Under the pieces are notes generated by a model. The model was not told the origin of the DNA, made no database searches, and saw only the letters and a program-made list of their open reading frames with translations. 64,000 bases of DNA from Podospora pseudocomata (lineage: Eukaryota; Ascomycota; Sordariomycetes; Sordariales; Podosporaceae), in assembly GCF_035222375.1 (NCBI RefSeq), contig NC_085887.1, forward strand, positions 781,501 through 845,500. The letters run 5' to 3'. Positions 54,451-64,000 of the stretch are shown here, in pieces. The position numbers were made by a program, and so were the translations under genes. Within the stretch, counting starts at the first letter, position 1; every line of letters starts with the position of its first letter.

Positions 54451-56147
54451 TATAGGTTTTTCACCCGGCCTACACGGCACGGTTTTCCTATATAAATAGC
54501 GACAGAAGGCCCGGCGCACTCTTTACAAAAAAGGGTAGAATGGTGTAGGAAGAATAAAAATACATTAATCTATTAGCCAGCAAAGCAAGGCAAGTCTCGC
54601 GGTAACAAACTTTCAAGTGATAGACTGTACAAAACAAAAATACCGTTCTCTATCAGATTATCCACCATGTGATGGGATTGCCCTCGGACTCCTGTCCATC
54701 CGCTCAAAAACGTACCTCGCCTCGCGCCCGGCAATTTCCGTCAAGTACGAATTCGGTGTCTCGGAACGGTTTATTTCTGGGGGGCCCAAGAATTAAATGC
54801 TGTCCCGCGTCTACCTCGGAACTATTATCACGCTTCCTCTTCGGTTCTGGGAGCCTGGAAACCGCTCGAGGCTTGGGAGGTGGGAAGAGGCGGGCTCGGT
54901 CGAAGTCGATGATCATCATGCGACGACGCTCGGCGTTCCAGAGATAATTAGCCCTATTGTCATCCCCATGATCAACACCCTCCCTCCAGACGGCCTTCAA
55001 TGACTCGCTCTTCAGCGTCTCGGCGTCGTCCATACTAGCGCTTGGCGTCTGGCCCGCCCACGACATGAGCATCATGTGAAAAACAAACTCGAACCCCGGG
55101 AGAATGTAGCCACGATCGAGGCGCACGAGGCCCAGATGCACCGGTACCACATCGCCCTGAAGATGATCAAGCCGTGCGTAGACCCGGCCTTCGTGCTCCA
55201 AACGACGGAGGCGGCCCTCCAGTGTTCCTTTGCCAACAAATGTGTAGCTGTATGGAAGAAGCTCCAGCTTAAAAAGCCAGCCCATCGCTCCTCTCTTGCC
55301 CCAGAAGTCCACTATCCGGCATCCCTTGTAGGGACTTAAGAGAAGCTGCTGCTCCACCATATCGGTAAAACGATGGGCATTGACGGGATGCCGAGAGGAG
55401 CTATCGAAGCGATGCAATGAGACATTGGGGCAATTCTCGTCCAGATCTTTCCCTCTCTTGAGACCTAATAGGCACGCTTGTGTGCAGTATTGCCTGGTGG
55501 GCACCGGGTCAGCCATGGCGATATCCTCGTCCTCGTCACCACTCGAGGGACCGCACCTCCGCTTGTTAGCCGCCAGCCTTGAGCGAGATGCGCCGGGTTT
55601 CGAATGGTCCTCTTCGTCGTGTTCGTCATGCTCGTTGCCTGGGGGGAGTACCGCTGCCGGTTTGCAAGACGACCGAGACCGCAAGGCCACATTCCGACCG
55701 GTCGGTTTTGCTTTGGACGTAAACTCTGAGATGTCCGTGTTCTGCGACGACGGCGCCGACGATAACTCGGCGGGCTCCAGCCCAAGATTGGCCACATCCG
55801 CGTATGGCTCCGGCCATGTTTTCAGTGTCGCCTTGGCTACAGACAGTGCTGTTTCGAGAGATTGTCCCTCGAGAGCTTCGGACTGAAAGCTGGACAGGCA
55901 GAAGCTGACTAGTTGAGCCACTGCGGTGTGGGATAGCCGGTCGGTCCAGTCGTTGGTCGGCTCGCCCACATCGTCGGCCGGCAGGCACGGATGACAGTAC
56001 AGCGTTTGCCAATCATCTCTGTCAACGTAGAGGAGTAGCAAGCACCGGCCCGCAGCAACATAACCATATGATACCCCGTAGGTGATCATGTAGTCGAAGA
56101 CTTGCGTCAGTGCCATGGCGATTAATGCCTCGGCCTGCTCCCGGCGT

Positions 56148-56165
56148 TGCACCTCATCGTCGCGG
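56148..56165 (+). repeat. Left copy of 18-bp direct repeat flanking the insertion
   Basis: TGCACCTCATCGTCGCGG; identical copy at 56886-56903. On the minus strand it contains GAG|GTG, so it could serve as a splice acceptor. Confidence 0.85.
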
Positions 56166-56885
56166 GAGTTTGTGAACAGGTTGGGTGATGGTTGGCAGGT
56201 GATTCGGTGGCCATCTTGGTGCGGGTATTGGTGAGATGGTTATACCAGGGAGGAAAATGGTTATTTTCGTAGAGGGCTGGGGACGGGGCATGGCCGTGTT
56301 GGTCGATTGGATGTCGTGATGGTTGATGAAGACGGGATGGGTGGTGTACTTGGGCAACCGGGGTCTAAGCGGACAATGTCTAATGGTTTAGCCCGGTCAT
56401 GGTAAGACGGGTCTAGTTCCTGTCTTGGTGGTATACAATTACTGTCTGGTTTTCTGTCAATAGAAATAACAAGTTCAACAACGCTCAAGAGTTGGATACT
56501 GACAAGGGACTTATTTCCATGACTCCCAGTGTTGTTGATGTGTCTTCCGCATTGTCAAGTCTAAAATGTGAGCAAAATGATGTCGTTCCATGCCCAAAGT
56601 TTCATTTTTGAGGAGACAAAGCATCTACATCAGACCCTACCATGTGCCAATCACGAAGGATGCCTTGAGGTAAAACTAGTGGGCGTCAGAATAACACTCA
56701 CTTGTGTCTTCAAAACGTCAACCTACCTCACCGGATAATCAAGGTGCCTTGTGGAATGGTAGTTAGGCTTCTAAACATTGGAAAGAGCCGCCTAATTATT
56801 TTCGACAGGCCTCTTATTATATCTGGTAGGCCTCTTATTATCTTCAATAACCATATAATATACTTAATAGACCTCATTTAACCCA
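56166..56885. mobile_element. 720-bp insertion inside the kinase-like gene
   Basis: The segment lies between identical 18-bp direct repeats and interrupts the kinase-like reading frame exactly. No inverted terminal repeats and no coding frame were seen. The right end on the + strand is AT-rich and carries two copies of a 14-nt unit AGGCCTCTTATTAT (about 56807-56840). A target duplication of this length fits target-primed (LINE/SINE-like) integration better than a cut-and-paste element. Alternatively it is an introner-like insertion. Confidence 0.65.
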
Positions 56886-56903
56886 TGCACCTCATCGTCG
56901 CGG
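56886..56903 (+). repeat. Right copy of 18-bp direct repeat
   Basis: Identical to 56148-56165. On the minus strand its GAG|GTGCAT could act as a (weak) splice donor. Confidence 0.85.
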
Positions 56904-57193
56904 CTGAGCTTGTCGTCGTTGATGCGTGCGACGACCTCGTGGAACAGGTGTTCCTTCGCCACGGCTGACCGAACATGCTCGATAGCGACTTTATGGGCTG
57001 CCTTGTAGTCGTACATAAAGGCATGGGTCTGGCCTCCGCCGGGTTGCATCCGTATGCCGACTCCGTCAGGCTGTGTGTTCAAGCATATGTATTTCCTCTT
57101 GGACGTAGGGCGCTTATTCGGCCCGGCTTGTTGGCGTCGCTCCGAACTCCCATCGCTAGTGTTGTTATCTACTACCTGAACTATGCTCACGGT

Positions 57194-57328
57194 CAACGCA
57201 CCGGCTACGCCCGAAACATAGGTTACAATCAGGGCAATGGGTACAGCCTGGGCAATAGTTACAGCCTGGACAATAGTTACGGCCTGAGCAACAGTCGAAG
57301 AACGGGCAATCGTTACGGTCAGCGCGGC
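57194..57328 (+). repeat. 18-bp repeat array encoding N-x-G/S-Y hexapeptides
   Basis: About seven degenerate 18-bp units. On the + strand they read as NIGYNQ, NGYSLG, NSYSLD, NSYGLS and related hexapeptides, ending RGGDTASD. Similar N-T-G-Y units recur at about 60238-60288 and 62530-62545, linking this remnant to the decayed genes downstream. The antisense reading (VTIAQAV-type) is considered a shadow. Confidence 0.6.
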
Positions 57329-57382
57329 GGTGACACGGCTAGTGACTAGAATTGTCGCGCGTGCTATCAACGGCGGAGCCAA

Positions 57383-58961
57383 TCACAGGCTCTGGGGCTT
57401 TTGAGAATGGGTAGTGGAGGAATTTTCAGGAAAGGGCGGAGAAATTGGTGGAGGGATGTTTGGGATATCTGTATTTTCTGTTTGATTTTGGTTGGTTTTG
57501 TTTGGTTTTGTTTGGCTTTGTTTTCTTTTTTCTTCGTCGGAATGGAGGAATTCTGGGGAAGGGCGGAGAAATTGGTGAAGGGATATTTGAGATAACTGTT
57601 TTTTTCTGCTCAGTTTTTATTTTCTTATGTTTTTCTTTTCCGCATATTCGTATTTTCATGGGTGTTGTTTTGCGGTTGTGTTTGTTCCCGATTTCACGTT
57701 GAACCAGACAGCGGTCCCCTTTTTAGATGGATGCTAACAACACACCTTCCAGGTCAACATCATGAGGTGAACGATGGATCAAGAAACTACGAGATCAACA
57801 GAAGCGCCAACGCTAGATAGACTAGCCTCTCATGGCTGCTGGATGAGGAAAAGGATAGAAGGGACAGAGGTGCTAAAATTCAGACTGGCATGCTGTGTCT
57901 AGGAAACTCGCCCTTGGACCTTTTCCGCCAACATGACGCCCTTTCTCAGAAATTATTTCCTCAAGTAATCACCAAAGACAAGTCCACTCAGCCGCTACAC
58001 AACTCTGATCAGAACCCAGGCCATCATCACCGCAATGGCAGACAAGGAAAATTACCCTCGACCGCCTCACTCATAAGGTGATGCTGCAACGAGAGTCTGT
58101 CCTCGGCATGTCGAAGACCATTTTAGTCTCCTGACGTGCAGTGGTAAGTAGTATGTGTAGCAGCTTTTGTAATTCTGACAGCATCGAAGGAATCCGACTT
58201 TCAAAGACACGAGGCCTACAGCAAATGGATTTGTGTTGCTTCACACCTGTTACTCTTCACTGACAAGCTGATTTCGACGACGACTTGAACATCAAAGACC
58301 AGTTTTAGGTAACTTCAAACCTGTCCGTAGACATATATATACTTTTTTTCCCCAGACGTTTTGCTAGTTGGCCGTCATCGAGACGTGAGGCACCGAAGAT
58401 GTAAACTGACAGACTGATGTGCGTTTCACATCGCTGTTAACCCACGTTTACCCTTACCGGCTCAACGTCAACAGTATGATGACTGATAGCGCTTGAGATT
58501 GCACCTCTCTGTACTCATGCCTCGTTAACCGTCAATGTCGGGAGTGGGTCTGGTCGGCTCATGGTATTCACTCCCTTCACTCAATCACAACATGTGGGCC
58601 ATGCTGCTTTCTGTTTTGCTTTTTCTCCTCTGCTTCATGATTCGGCTACCCTTTCCCCCAAAACCATTAGAGAAAAGCCCACACCTCTCTGAGAAGCAAG
58701 CAAGGTGGTAAGCAGTGCTCAACACCACACCTGCTCATCCTACAGTTCGCTCTAACCAGTGTCTAAGCCAGTCGATACCTAGGTTGTTGTTTTATCACTT
58801 GCGACTTACTGCACTTCGCTGAGTCGCTTTTTCCAACATTGCCTCCAATAGCCCCCGACTTTTTTTCGACCACCCTGATCGTTTCATTTAGTAGCCCTCA
58901 GAAGGAAGCAAGGCAAGAACAGTTTATTATTCCCACCTATCCGTTTCGTTCGTATTAACAA
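57383..58961. other. Spacer rich in T tracts
   Basis: No supported gene. At 57.4-57.7 kb two partly duplicated segments occur (GGAATTxTxxGGxAAGGGCGGAGAAATTGGTG at about 57418 and 57548). The rest is unremarkable. Confidence 0.4.
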
Positions 58962-60871
58962 ATGTTAAGACCAGGTAGTCCCAGCACTATGGCTTTAGTG
59001 ATTGACCCATCGGCCCAAGGCGGCATTGGTAGTGCTGGAGGCGGCGCGCCGCCGCCGCCATCACCACCTCCTCCTCCGCCGCCGCCGGTACCTATCCTGG
59101 ACGGTCTACTGGACACTTCCGAATCTGACATCGAAAAGCCGAGAAAAGACCGTCGATACCGTTGCAAGCTGTGTCCAATCGGCACGGATCCCATCGCGGG
59201 AGCCGCCCGATATTAACACCTTGGCAATAAACGCAATATGGGGCGCCACCTGATCGACATTCACAAGGCCAGGCCCGCGTCACCCACCAAAGAAACTTGG
59301 CGAAGAGTTTCCCAGCGCCATGCACAAAGAAGAGCCGGGAAAGCGTGTGTCTCTGCTCGGGCTGGCCATGCTCGAGGGCGTCGTCAAGGTCCAATCCATC
59401 CCGGCCATGGTCATGCTACGAATGGGTTGTCCGATGGCCAGCAGCAGACTCCTCAGAGCGGGCAATTTCTTGCCAGCGATCATCACCGCGCGGAGTCGAG
59501 TTACCCAACCCCTCAGCAGCCTGTTCTAAGCAGCACTCCCTCTCAATTAACATACCAGCCACATCCTACCCCTTAGCAGAGCACACCCAGCAGAAGTCTC
59601 AACAATCAGGGGAGCTGTTCTTCAGTATGCCCAACAGTACACCACTTCTGGACAACAACCAAGCAGCTATAACTCCATACCGCAAAGTAATCCATTCCGA
59701 AATCCTCTTGGTACTAACGCCAAACAGGACAATGCCTCTGGCATGCAGAGAACGACGTATGGCTTTGATCCGTCGCTTTCAATGCTCCCCGCAGGGCCGG
59801 ATCTGACTCAGATGACCTGAGATACATCGACCCACGACCATTAAGGATACCCCGACCGTACTTCCCGTCTCAGATCCGCCCCCAGGGCACACACCAAGCC
59901 CTGGGGGGGGGGGAGCAGACAGTGGTCCTGGTACCTCTGCTAGATGGGTTAAACCCAGAGGGTACAACTGATTCCAGATATCTACCTGGAGCCTCGTCGA
60001 ACCAGCGCAAACACGGCGACGATTCGGGTGCCTAAATAGGCTATATGCGAAATGGGAGTTGGCTATTGTTTGTTTCTTGTATAACTAAATGGAAGCGGAA
60101 TAGGGGTCCTTGCGGAGCTACCTAGTTACATGAGGGGTAGAGCTGAGCGCGGAAGATATCTTCTGTTGGAATGTTTTATCACTGTAATCTTCCTTGTATC
60201 ATAAACACTTCTTTTCTATTCACTTTACTTTTGTCCTAAACACTGGTTATGCCCTAAACACTGGTTATATCCCTAACACCGGTTACAGGGGGGGGGACAC
60301 TAGTCAGGTACGGCGAGAGTGTCAGCTACAGCCCGAGCAATATGTACCGGTCAGAACCATGGTTGCGGTCAAGGCACCGGTTACGGCCATGAGATTGGTG
60401 CAGGAGAGATCACAACCTCTTAGGTGTAAACCCCGCCCTGGTGATTGATCCTCAATATTTCCCTTCGCCTCCGCCTGGCCAGCAGAGATTTCGGTACGAG
60501 AGTTCAGGTGGACAAATGTTTCGAGGTGAAAATCCGACGGGTGTTATCGGCCCACGGTACCTTCCAGGGCATAGGGTTAGCTAGCGGCAACTTCGTCACG
60601 GGCATTCGGGCGGTGAGGTGCCTCAAGATGAAAACCCGACGGGTGTCCTCAATCCTCGATATCTTTCGGCACTCGCGCCTCGTCAAGACGGGGCGGCGCA
60701 TGATGACTAGGTATGATGAAGATGAGATTTTGGAGGGTGACTTAGAATGGAACCAACCACAACCAAGCTGTTTTATCTTATAGTGATGGGGAGGGGTTCT
60801 TTGAGAGTTCGTTGGTGTACGACTTTGAGTTCAGGAAGGTTGAGCAAAATCGCAAGGACGGGAAGCTGTGA
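58962..60871 (+). pseudogene. Decayed zinc-finger/Gly-Pro-rich family gene, copy A
   Basis: It starts MLRPGSPSTMALVIDPSAQG, followed by a Gly/Pro-rich tract and a zinc-finger-like block: YRCKLC, then after a TAA at 59214 HLGNKRNMGRHLIDIH, giving a C-x2-C...H-x4-H pattern. A Gln/Pro/Ser-rich region follows in shifting frames, then LRYIDPRPL (about 59818), EGTTDSRYLPGASSN (about 59955), N-T-G-Y hexapeptides (60238), two PTGV-x-x-PRYL units (60540-60670), and an acidic tail DEDEILEGDLEW with a last block ending KVEQNRKDGKL and a stop at 60871. Stops and shifts make it non-functional as read. Copy B at 61.6 kb shares the blocks in the same order. Confidence 0.6.
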
Positions 60872-61601
60872 AAACGCAGCATGGTGTTGAGTTCAGAAAC
60901 CCAGGCAGTTGAGTTGAAGAAAAATGAAATTGAACGTTGTTTCATATAGCTGGTGGAAGCAAGTCAAGGTAGGTATCTAACAGGACAGTGTACTAGGACC
61001 ATCTCTATAGGGGAAGACCTCGTATTTCATCTGGCAAGCTCAGCAATGCCCTGCCTGCCCCCCTTGACTGATACCTGCTCGGCCAAGCCTTACATATAAG
61101 ACCTACATCACATCACGTCCATTTCCCGCTCCACACCAGCACTTTTGAAACGGAGGAATCGCTCTGTGTTGTGGGGCAGCCCACAGTTCACTTCATCCTG
61201 TGGCTTGGGCCAACCTGGCCTGCGCAGTTCATCTTTGCTCACAGCTTTGCTCCGTGGTTGAATTTGGCGTCTTCCTTCTATGCCCTGCATTGCGGTACCA
61301 CCGACTATTCTAACACCACGACATCGATCAGTCGGAGGTTTGATACGCCTTTCTCATCCAACCTGTAAGTGTTCAATTTTGTGCCGGAGTTGCTCTGGGC
61401 GCGTTTTCCGTCATAATCCCTAGACAGGGCCTAACAGTTTCGTAGATCAGATCGATAGATTGTCGCCGTGGCTTTTCGCACAAAGCAAGGTAAGAAGTGG
61501 CCAATACCTTGCTTGCCATCCCACTACATTTTACTCTAACAAATGATGAGGTAATATAGCCAAAGCTAAACAACAATCGGTCTTTCTTACAGGTCACGAC
61601 G
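60872..61601. other. Spacer between decayed copies A and B
   Basis: About 0.7 kb without a supported gene. It probably includes the former promoter of copy B. Confidence 0.35.
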
Positions 61602-62784
61602 ATGGCGATGGTCCTGGGACCAGGGGTTGCGCAAGGTGGACTTGGTGGGTTTGGTGGGCCACCACCACCTCGGCCTCCTCCACCGCCACCCCCGCCGCCA
61701 GGACCGACGAGCACATGTGTCAGCAAAGAGGCCACGCGTATCAAATGCCACTCGAGCTGGACGAAGAGCTCAAGCGAAAATGCAGGCTGAACATCGGCAA
61801 CTCGAGCGTGCTCAGCAACAACAGCCCGCCATGCCTCACCAAAACATCGTGGCTGGTCCGCTTCATCATCGAGCTTTTCCTGGACCTCCTAATTGGCAAC
61901 ATGCCTATGCGAACATGCAGCAAACTGTTCCTAGCATCGAGAGGTCTTCATATGATGGCATGGGGAATCCTTCGCATCCTAGTTTGGAGAGTACTTTCCG
62001 CCAGCATCCACCCGGGAATGCTTCCTATGGTCGCATGGAGAATGCTATGTCTCGTCAATCTCTTCAGAATTGACGCTTCTGATGCCCAGCATCAGTCCAG
62101 CAGCACTGTTTCGGCCAGGGTTCCGACCTCAACCCAAGAAAATCCCCACGACGAGCTTTCACGTTTCATCGATCCCCGACTTCTCTCATTCTCCTCGCTA
62201 ATGCAACCAAGAGCCCTTAACACGCAAAAAACCGCCAAGGCCTGACCCCGACAGGAACAATAACCCCTAGATATCTCCCAGGGTCCCTATCCAACCACCA
62301 CAGGCCAGACCCTCTGATGTCTCCCGCCGGTCACAACATGGGAGGTTCAATGCATTATCCAGTCTTAAAAGGCCAGACAAACCTCCAGGGGCTCAGCCCA
62401 GCTGGGACCATCGATCCCCGATATTTCCTGGCCCGCACGCCTGACCAGCAGAGCTTCCAACCAGCGAACCCAGGTGCACAAATGCCTGGAGCCAACGATG
62501 GCCAAGGTAGAAACATTGGACAGCAGCCCGTAAACACCGGTTACCCGGTCCCGTCTGCGAGGTTGAACCGTTGACATCGGCCCAGATTGTCTCAGGAGCC
62601 CATCCAGGATCAGGCTCTACATGATGAAGCTATGGCGCTGCAAAATGACGACGACGAGATCATCGAGGGTGATTCTGAGGACGAGGACGATATGTACCAC
62701 GAGTATTTAAGTACAGTTTCTCGAAACCGTTTTCACGCACGACACGAGAGGGATTTCTGGGGTCTCAAGGGAAAGTCCTGCTGA
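61602..62784 (+). pseudogene. Decayed Gly-Pro-rich family gene, copy B
   Basis: It starts MAMVLGPGVAQGGLGGFGG, aligned with copy A, and has the same proline run. The zinc-finger block is absent. A Gln/His/Pro-rich region (QQQQPAMPHQNIVAGPLHHR) follows in a second frame, then DELSRFIDPRLL in a third. Next come PTGTITPRYLPGSLSN, SPAGTIDPRYFLARTPDQQS and NTGYPVPSARLNR, a TGA at 62572, and in the same frame again a closing segment with the acidic tail DDDEIIEGDSEDEDDMYHEY to the stop at 62784. The mix of stop and frameshifts indicates a pseudogene. The family function is unknown; the zinc finger of copy A suggests nucleic-acid binding. Confidence 0.6.
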
Positions 62785-63198
62785 GGGATATGATTGATAT
62801 TGATGGAGGAGTGTTTTATACCTGTACAGTTACGAAGCTGGACAATGGAGGGAAGACGGGTGGTGATGAGAGGTGTGGGCCGAAGCACTGCAGGGGGCTT
62901 TTTCTTTTTCTTCATGTCGGGTATGGACTAGGACTGTCGACTACTGTAGTAAGTATAATCCGCATTATTAATCCTTCCTTTCTGCTTTGTCTGTTTCCAG
63001 TCGCGCCCCTTTCTTGAGCTTGCCTGCCTATTGATTTCCTGCTATCGAAGCCATCTGTTAAGTTGAGGTAAGAATTATAAGATGCGTTTCCCCGCTTTCT
63101 GAATTCCGGCAATCTTCCATTGATCAGGCTACACTGGCAAAAACTCAACATGAGCCATGTCCCTTTCAATCTTGGTTGTTTGAACGAAGGTTTCCACC

Positions 63199-63444
63199 AT
63201 GGAAAGATCAATGAGAAGCAGTGTTCTATTCATCACGTTGCCTCTTTGCCTAGGTATGGTATCCTTAGCGGTGGTTTTGGCCTCTCAGTACCACCAAGAC
63301 TTGGATCGGCTCCCTGAAGCTGGGAGTCATTTCGAGGAAGGGGAAGATGGGGTTGAACATGACAGCAGCAGGGGCGTGGGAGAAAGGCTCTGGATTGATG
63401 AAGATCAGTGGCTGATTACACACCGTTTTCTGGAGACACGATGA
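63199..63444 (+). CDS. Small hypothetical protein with N-terminal hydrophobic segment
   Basis: 81-residue frame from an ATG in excellent context (TTCCACCATGG). Residues about 8-29 are hydrophobic (VLFITLPLCLGMVSLAVVLA), fitting a signal peptide or membrane anchor; the rest is acidic and hydrophilic. There are no homologues I recognise, no supporting introns, and the surroundings are decayed sequence, so this may be a chance frame. Confidence 0.3.
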   Translation: MERSMRSSVLFITLPLCLGMVSLAVVLASQYHQDLDRLPEAGSHFEEGEDGVEHDSSRGVGERLWIDEDQWLITHRFLETR

Positions 63445-64000
63445 GGGAACATACACACACAGCTGAGCACTATGCTGCCTTCCAACCGGAGGAGAGACAT
63501 GAGAATGCTCACCAGCCTCGTTCTCTAGTCCAGCATCACAACCAAGGCGATGGCGTGAGAAATAGTCAGACAGAGAGGGGTCGCCAGGCGTGCGCCATAT
63601 GAGTGGTCCGAGGGCGCATTCCAGGATTCACCCTCGCACCTGACTGGCCGGGGACGGAACGGAGCTGGATCCGGGCGGGGTCCCGACGTGGCAGGGCATC
63701 ATCTGCACGCACTTCGGTCACGGCCCCTCCCGCCCTCATTCGCTAACCCCCTCGCTAACGCCGGCCCAAAACTCCCTCCGCGCTGCAGCAAAGACTTCTT
63801 TTGAGTCTAACACGCCCCCACATTCAACCTTTTCCCTGCCTGCGAACCCCAAACAGCTTGGTGTGTTGTGCTGTGTTGTGTTGTGTTGTGTTGTGTTGTG
63901 GCCTGTTAAAAATTCCATGCATGCCACCTCTGACTGTGTTACCACGCCTCTCTCCTCTTCTCTTGTCGCAATGCTCCTCCTCCATCAACAAATCACTTGA
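63445..64000. other. Terminal spacer
   Basis: No gene is supported to the window edge apart from the pentanucleotide microsatellite. Confidence 0.35.
63861..63901. repeat. (TGTGT)-type pentanucleotide microsatellite
   Basis: About eight copies of a 5-bp GTTGT unit with one variant copy (GCTGT). Confidence 0.9.

Larger units (their letters stand above)
54704..57120 (-). pseudogene. Fungal kinase-like gene, split by an insertion and truncated
   Basis: The C-terminal part (54704-56152) has the family motif YCTQACLLGLKRG followed by LDENCPNVSLH, a phosphotransferase lobe, the catalytic loop HGDDNRAN and metal-binding IIDFD. It has no ATG at its 5' end. The missing upstream part lies at about 56886-57120 in the same orientation (KYICLNTQPDGVG, FMYDYKAAHKVAIEHVRSA and INDDKLSRDDEV). 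The two parts meet at an 18-bp direct repeat and read in one frame if one copy is removed. This FunK1-like family of Pezizomycotina is of unknown function. Upstream of about 57120 the frame runs into an 18-bp repeat array with no family likeness, so the true N-terminus is missing. If the insertion is spliced, a truncated protein could still be made. Confidence 0.7.

Noticed and set aside
56864-57382. 172-residue minus-strand frame taken as one protein
   Set aside because: Its last about 80 residues belong to the split kinase-like gene, but the first half (VTIAQAV-type repeats) is the antisense of the 18-bp hexapeptide array and is not part of that family.

Overview
The window is nuclear DNA of a filamentous ascomycete. 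The evidence is short GT-AG introns of about 50-100 nt with GTAAGT/GTATGT/GTGAGT donors, a nuclear intron-containing tRNA, a Fot1/pogo-type DNA transposon, a Zn2Cys6 regulator, a JEN1-type carboxylate permease and an ankyrin/CorA-like membrane protein. The family mix and codon use suggest Sordariomycetes, probably Sordariales; this placement is inference.

Layout. From 0.3 to 6.4 kb lie four housekeeping genes: an HSM3/PSMD5-like proteasome chaperone (-), RNA polymerase III subunit RPC31 (+), nucleoporin NUP49 (-) and polyadenylation factor FIP1 (+). From 7.5 to 13.4 kb a 12-exon gene (-) encodes about 1,756 residues: a serine-less alpha/beta-hydrolase-like region, ankyrin repeats and a CorA-like membrane end without its GMN motif. 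Two decayed genes follow (14.2-16.4 kb), then a gene-poor 5 kb. From 21 to 32 kb lie a small membrane protein, a FAM50/XAP5 protein, a METTL16-type m6A methyltransferase and a large AAA+ ATPase. From 32.6 to 40.1 kb lie a secreted cyanovirin-type lectin, an intron-containing tRNA-Arg(CCG), a divergent pair of sulfonate dioxygenase and SOA1/AstA-like permease (sulfonate uptake plus desulfonation), and ribose-5-phosphate isomerase. A 4.4-kb gene-free stretch precedes a Zn2Cys6 regulator (44.5-47.1 kb), followed by a JEN1-like transporter with a 1-kb intron.

Right of about 51.2 kb the character changes to accessory DNA: a Cys-rich secreted protein, an almost intact Fot1-like transposon with TA target duplication, a fungal kinase-like gene split by a 720-bp insertion inside an 18-bp direct repeat, remnants of an N-x-G-Y hexapeptide-repeat/zinc-finger family in at least two decayed tandem copies, and microsatellites.

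Exon structures were derived by hand from reading frames and splice consensus; exon sums were checked for frame. Family names rest on recognised motifs, not on database searches.
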